This document shows positions 14,356-16,995 of a stretch of 16,995 bases of DNA, piece by piece. This DNA is from an uncultured Rhodocyclaceae bacterium (GTDB taxonomy: Bacteria; Pseudomonadota; Gammaproteobacteria; Burkholderiales; Rhodocyclaceae). The position numbers and the translations under genes are program-made. Position 1 is the stretch's first letter; every line of letters starts with the position of its first letter. Below the pieces are notes generated by a model that made no database searches, was not told where the DNA came from, and saw nothing but the letters and a program-made list of their open reading frames with translations. The stretch covers positions 1-16,995 of the forward strand of contig CALAGF010000007.1 in the NCBI GenBank assembly GCA_937892345.1, read 5' to 3'.

Positions 14356-16032
14356 TCAGCCTTGCTGATTCAGCTTGGCCTTCAACAGTGCGCCCAGGTT
14401 GGTCGTACCGGAAGCAGCGGAAGAGTCAGAAGTAAACTTCTGCATGGCTTCGTGCTGTTCGGCTTGATCCTTGGCCTTGATGGACAGGCTGATGCCGCGG
14501 GTCTTGCGATCCACATTGATGATCATGGCTTCAACTTCGTCGCCCACCTTCAGATGCAGGGACAGGTCGTCGATACGATCACGGGAGAACTCGGAAGCGC
14601 GCAGGTAGGCTTCATTTTCGCCATCCAGCGTCAACACGGCGCCGCGTGCGTCAACCGTCTTGACGGTGCCGCGAACGATGCTGTTCTTTTCGTGGGTCGC
14701 AATGAAGTTGGCGTACGGATCACCATCCAGCTGCTTGATACCCAGGGAGATACGCTCTTTCTCGACATCGATACCGAGGACCACGGCTTCAACTTCATCA
14801 CCCTTCTTGAAGTTGCGGATGGCTTCTTCGCCGGTCGCCGACCAGGACAGGTCGGACAGGTGAACCAGGCCATCGATACCGCCAGGCAGACCGATGAAGA
14901 TACCGAAGTCGGTGATGGACTTGATGGCGCCCTTGACCTTGTCACCCTTCTTCTGGTTCATCGCGAACTCATCCCACGGATTCGGCGCACATTGCTTCAT
15001 GCCGAGGGAGATACGACGACGCTCTTCGTCGATTTCCAGGATCATGACTTCAACTTCATCACCCAGGGAAACGACCTTGGACGGATGAACGTTCTTGTTC
15101 GTCCAATCCATTTCGGAAACGTGAACCAGACCTTCGATGCCCTGTTCGATTTCAACGAAGCCACCGTAATCGGTCAGGTTGGTCACCTTGCCGAACAGGC
15201 GGGTGCCAGCCGGGTAGCGGCGGCCGATACCGACCCACGGATCGTCGCCCAGTTGCTTCATACCCAGGGAAACGCGGTTCTTTTCAGCATCGAACTTCAG
15301 GATCTTGGCGGTCACTTCGTCGCCCACGGCCAGCACTTCGGACGGGTGACGGACACGGCGCCAGGCCAGATCGGTGATGTGCAGCAGACCATCGATGCCG
15401 CCCAGATCGACGAATGCACCGTAATCGGTGATGTTCTTGACGATACCCTTGACGACGGTACCTTCCTTGAGGTTTTCGAGAAGCTTTTCGCGATCCTTGT
15501 CAGCGGTGGCTTCCAGAACGGCACGGCGGGACAGCACGACGTTGTTGCGCTTGCGATCCAGCTTGATGACCTTGAACTCCATGGTCTTGCCTTCGTACGG
15601 CGTGGTGTCCTTGACCGGACGCATGTCAACCAGGGAACCCGGCAGGAATGCGCGGACGCCGTTGGACATGACGGTCAGGCCGCCCTTGACCTTGCCGGTG
15701 ATGGTGCCGGAGACCAGGGTGTTTTCGTTCAGTGCAACTTCCAGGAAGTTCCAGGCAGCGATGCGCTTGGCGCGATCGCGTGACAGGCGCGTTGCGCCGT
15801 AGCCGTCTTCCAGCATTTCGATGGCAACTTGAACAAAATCGCCTTCCTTGACTTCCAGCTCGCCCTGATCGTTCAGGAACTCTTCGAGCGGAACATAGGA
15901 TTCGGATTTCAGGCCGGCATTGACCACGACGAAATTGTGATCGATGAGCACCACTTCTGCAGTGATGACTTCGCCTTGACGCATTTCCTGGCGAGCCAGG
16001 GATTCTTCAAAAAGTTGAGCAAAAGATTCCAT
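14356..16032 (-). CDS. rpsA: 30S ribosomal protein S1
   Basis: S1 binds mRNA and helps place it on the 30S subunit, especially for messages with weak Shine-Dalgarno sequences. The 558-residue protein has six S1 (OB-fold) repeats, at about 20-87, 105-171, 192-260, 277-347, 364-434 and 451-520. Domains 3 to 5 are the most alike (for example ITDYGAFVDLGGIDGLLHITDL and LTDYGGFVEIEQGIEGLVHVSEM, each ending in RISLGMKQ or a variant). The size equals that of E. coli S1. The ATG at 16032 has no Shine-Dalgarno, as known for rpsA mRNAs, and overlaps by one base the stop of a short possible leader ORF (TAATG). It follows aroA-cmk after 87 bp and precedes ihfB by 11 bp. Confidence 0.97.
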   Translation of the reverse strand: MESFAQLFEESLARQEMRQGEVITAEVVLIDHNFVVVNAGLKSESYVPLEEFLNDQGELEVKEGDFVQVAIEMLEDGYGATRLSRDRAKRIAAWNFLEVALNENTLVSGTITGKVKGGLTVMSNGVRAFLPGSLVDMRPVKDTTPYEGKTMEFKVIKLDRKRNNVVLSRRAVLEATADKDREKLLENLKEGTVVKGIVKNITDYGAFVDLGGIDGLLHITDLAWRRVRHPSEVLAVGDEVTAKILKFDAEKNRVSLGMKQLGDDPWVGIGRRYPAGTRLFGKVTNLTDYGGFVEIEQGIEGLVHVSEMDWTNKNVHPSKVVSLGDEVEVMILEIDEERRRISLGMKQCAPNPWDEFAMNQKKGDKVKGAIKSITDFGIFIGLPGGIDGLVHLSDLSWSATGEEAIRNFKKGDEVEAVVLGIDVEKERISLGIKQLDGDPYANFIATHEKNSIVRGTVKTVDARGAVLTLDGENEAYLRASEFSRDRIDDLSLHLKVGDEVEAMIINVDRKTRGISLSIKAKDQAEQHEAMQKFTSDSSAASGTTNLGALLKAKLNQQG

Positions 16033-16091
16033 TACGGACTGACTTTCATGCCACGTACCGGAGCACGCAGCGGGTTGAGGTTGAAAAACAC
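16032..16091 (-). other. Possible short leader ORF coupled to rpsA
   Basis: On the minus strand a frame starting at GTG 16091 encodes 19 residues and ends with TAA at 16034-16032, which shares one base with the rpsA ATG (TAATG). An internal ATG at 16049 would give only MKVSP, and a TTG at 16115 would give 27 residues. No start has a good Shine-Dalgarno. The overlap is of the kind used for termination-reinitiation, but a short open frame can also arise by chance in GC-rich DNA. Confidence 0.25.
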
Positions 16092-16114
16092 ACTGCCGGC
16101 CCCGTCGACCGGCA
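16084..16114 (-). terminator. Terminator- or attenuator-like hairpin in the cmk-rpsA gap
   Basis: On the minus strand TGCCGG (16114-16109) and CCGGCA (16099-16094) form a 6-bp GC-rich stem with a 9-nt loop, followed after GTGTG by TTTTT (16088-16084). It lies just after the cmk stop and before rpsA. It may end or attenuate the aroA-cmk transcript, or be part of the rpsA leader. The stem is short and the T-run is offset by 5 nt, so efficiency is doubtful. Confidence 0.4.
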
Positions 16115-16119
16115 ACGCC

Positions 16120-16995
16120 TTACTGCAATGCCTGAGCAGCCCATTCGAGGACCTGATTCACCGCTTCGTCGATGGTGAGCGAAGTGGTATCGAGCAGCCT
16201 GGCATCCGCTTCCTGACGGAGTGGGGCTACGCTGCGCTGCGAATCGCGCTCGTCACGTTGCCTGAGGTCTGCCAGAAGGTGCGGGAGATTAGCAGAGAAA
16301 CCTTTGCTGATCAACTGCTTATAACGTCGTTCGGCACGTGCTTCCGCGCTTGCCGTCAGAAAGACCTTGAGCGTTGCCCGAGGAAAGATGACCGAGCCCA
16401 TATCCCGACCATCGCCCACCAGTCCCGGTGCCTGATTGAAAACGCGCTGACGGAAGAGCAAGGCCTCGCGAACTGCAGGTAGCGCTGCAACCTGAGAGGC
16501 ACCGGAAGAAATTTCCTCGGTCCGAATTGCATCGCCAACGACAGCACCGTTGAGGAGAATATCTTCGCCGGTAAAGGCCACATCCAGGGCTGCAGCAATC
16601 GCGGCAACCGCTGCCTCGTCCGTCCAGGCCACTGCCGCACGGCGGGCAGCGAGCGCGGTCAACCGGTACAGGGCGCCAGAATCCAGGTAGGCGTAGCCCA
16701 GCGTTGCAGCGACGCGCGCAGCGACGGTGCCTTTGCCCGATGCCGATGGCCCGTCAATGGCGATCACTGGCGCAGCGCGTGCCACGTCGGCAAAACGCTC
16801 GAAGTACTCCGGAAAGGTCTTGGCAACGCACGCGGGATCGTTGATCCGCAGCGGGGTGCCAAAAGCTGCCAGCGAAAAACACATGGCCATGCGGTGGTCG
16901 TCGTAGGTGTGGATGCTGGCCGTGCGCCACTGTTCGGGGCGCGGCAGCGGGTGTACGCGGATGAAGTCGGGCCCTTCCTCGACCTGGGCACCGAG
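16120..16995 (-). CDS. aroA-cmk: Bifunctional EPSP synthase / cytidylate kinase, 3' part (AroA-Cmk fusion)
   Basis: The frame is open from the right edge to the stop at 16120, giving 291 visible residues; the 5' part is outside the window. The first 75 or so residues are the end of EPSP synthase (AroA, shikimate pathway), with the family block YDDHRMAMCFSLAAFG and DPACVAKTFPEYFERF. Without any stop it continues into cytidylate kinase (Cmk, phosphorylates CMP/dCMP): P-loop GPSASGKGT, YLDSGALYR, GRDMGSVIFP and RDERDSQRSVAPL. The join is almost linker-free. A separate Cmk could in principle start at GTG 16767 (216 residues), but there is no ribosome binding site. Such fusions are known in betaproteobacteria. 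rpsA follows after 87 bp. Confidence 0.92.
   Translation of the reverse strand, partial: LGAQVEEGPDFIRVHPLPRPEQWRTASIHTYDDHRMAMCFSLAAFGTPLRINDPACVAKTFPEYFERFADVARAAPVIAIDGPSASGKGTVAARVAATLGYAYLDSGALYRLTALAARRAAVAWTDEAAVAAIAAALDVAFTGEDILLNGAVVGDAIRTEEISSGASQVAALPAVREALLFRQRVFNQAPGLVGDGRDMGSVIFPRATLKVFLTASAEARAERRYKQLISKGFSANLPHLLADLRQRDERDSQRSVAPLRQEADARLLDTTSLTIDEAVNQVLEWAAQALQ

Noticed and set aside
14347..15783. Long plus-strand open frame (478 codons) opposite rpsA
   Set aside because: It is the antisense shadow of the highly biased rpsA codons; its repeated DxxDHxFNF-like pattern mirrors the S1 repeats and resembles no known protein.
1..16995. CRISPR arrays, tRNA or rRNA genes, insertion sequences, att sites, replication origins
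   Set aside because: No regularly spaced direct repeats, no tRNA-like cloverleaf or rRNA sequence, and no transposase or integrase frame was seen on either strand.

Overview
The window looks like chromosomal core sequence from a betaproteobacterium, most likely of the Rhodocyclales (Dechloromonas/Azonexus-like). This is inferred from moderately high GC content, dense operons with 4-8 bp start/stop overlaps, the order aroA-cmk, rpsA, ihfB, lapA, lapB, rfaE1, hldD, cysM, a split heptose kinase gene (rfaE1 without the adenylyltransferase domain), and a PII gene next to nadE. No species-level call can be made from the sequence alone.

Layout. Positions 1-207 hold no recognisable gene. A Fic-family protein (208-1341, +) is the only clearly accessory-looking gene. 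It converges on lolA (1367-1987, -), which follows ftsK (2047-4341, -). A divergent intergenic region with a TATAAT box on each strand separates ftsK from trxB (4532-5494, +), which is followed by an Smr-domain gene (5511-6275, +). A bidirectional hairpin terminator and a perfect 28-bp palindrome lie between smr and the convergent ppa-nadE-glnB operon (8865 down to 6336, -). Upstream of that is a tight minus-strand operon, lapA-lapB-rfaE1-hldD-cysM-exonuclease (13993 down to 8925). Above it are ihfB with a strong terminator, rpsA, and the 3' part of an aroA-cmk fusion that runs off the right edge.

How the genes fit together. lapAB (control of lipid A synthesis) and rfaE1/hldD (ADP-heptose for the LPS inner core) form an envelope module, and lolA (lipoprotein traffic) is also an envelope gene. 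ppa, nadE and glnB form a small metabolic module: NadE uses glutamine and releases pyrophosphate, Ppa hydrolyses pyrophosphate, and PII senses nitrogen, carbon and energy state. aroA-cmk, rpsA and ihfB are the usual housekeeping group.

I did not find a clear novel defence system or mobile element. The observations most worth checking are: a possible short leader ORF whose stop overlaps the SD-less rpsA start (TAATG); the lapA start lying right behind the ihfB terminator; an internally duplicated N-terminal motif in the Smr protein; the 28-bp palindrome at 6301-6328; the ppa-nadE-glnB grouping; the aroA-cmk fusion; and a self-inhibited (class II) Fic gene with a possible leaderless promoter and two homopolymer tracts near its 3' end.
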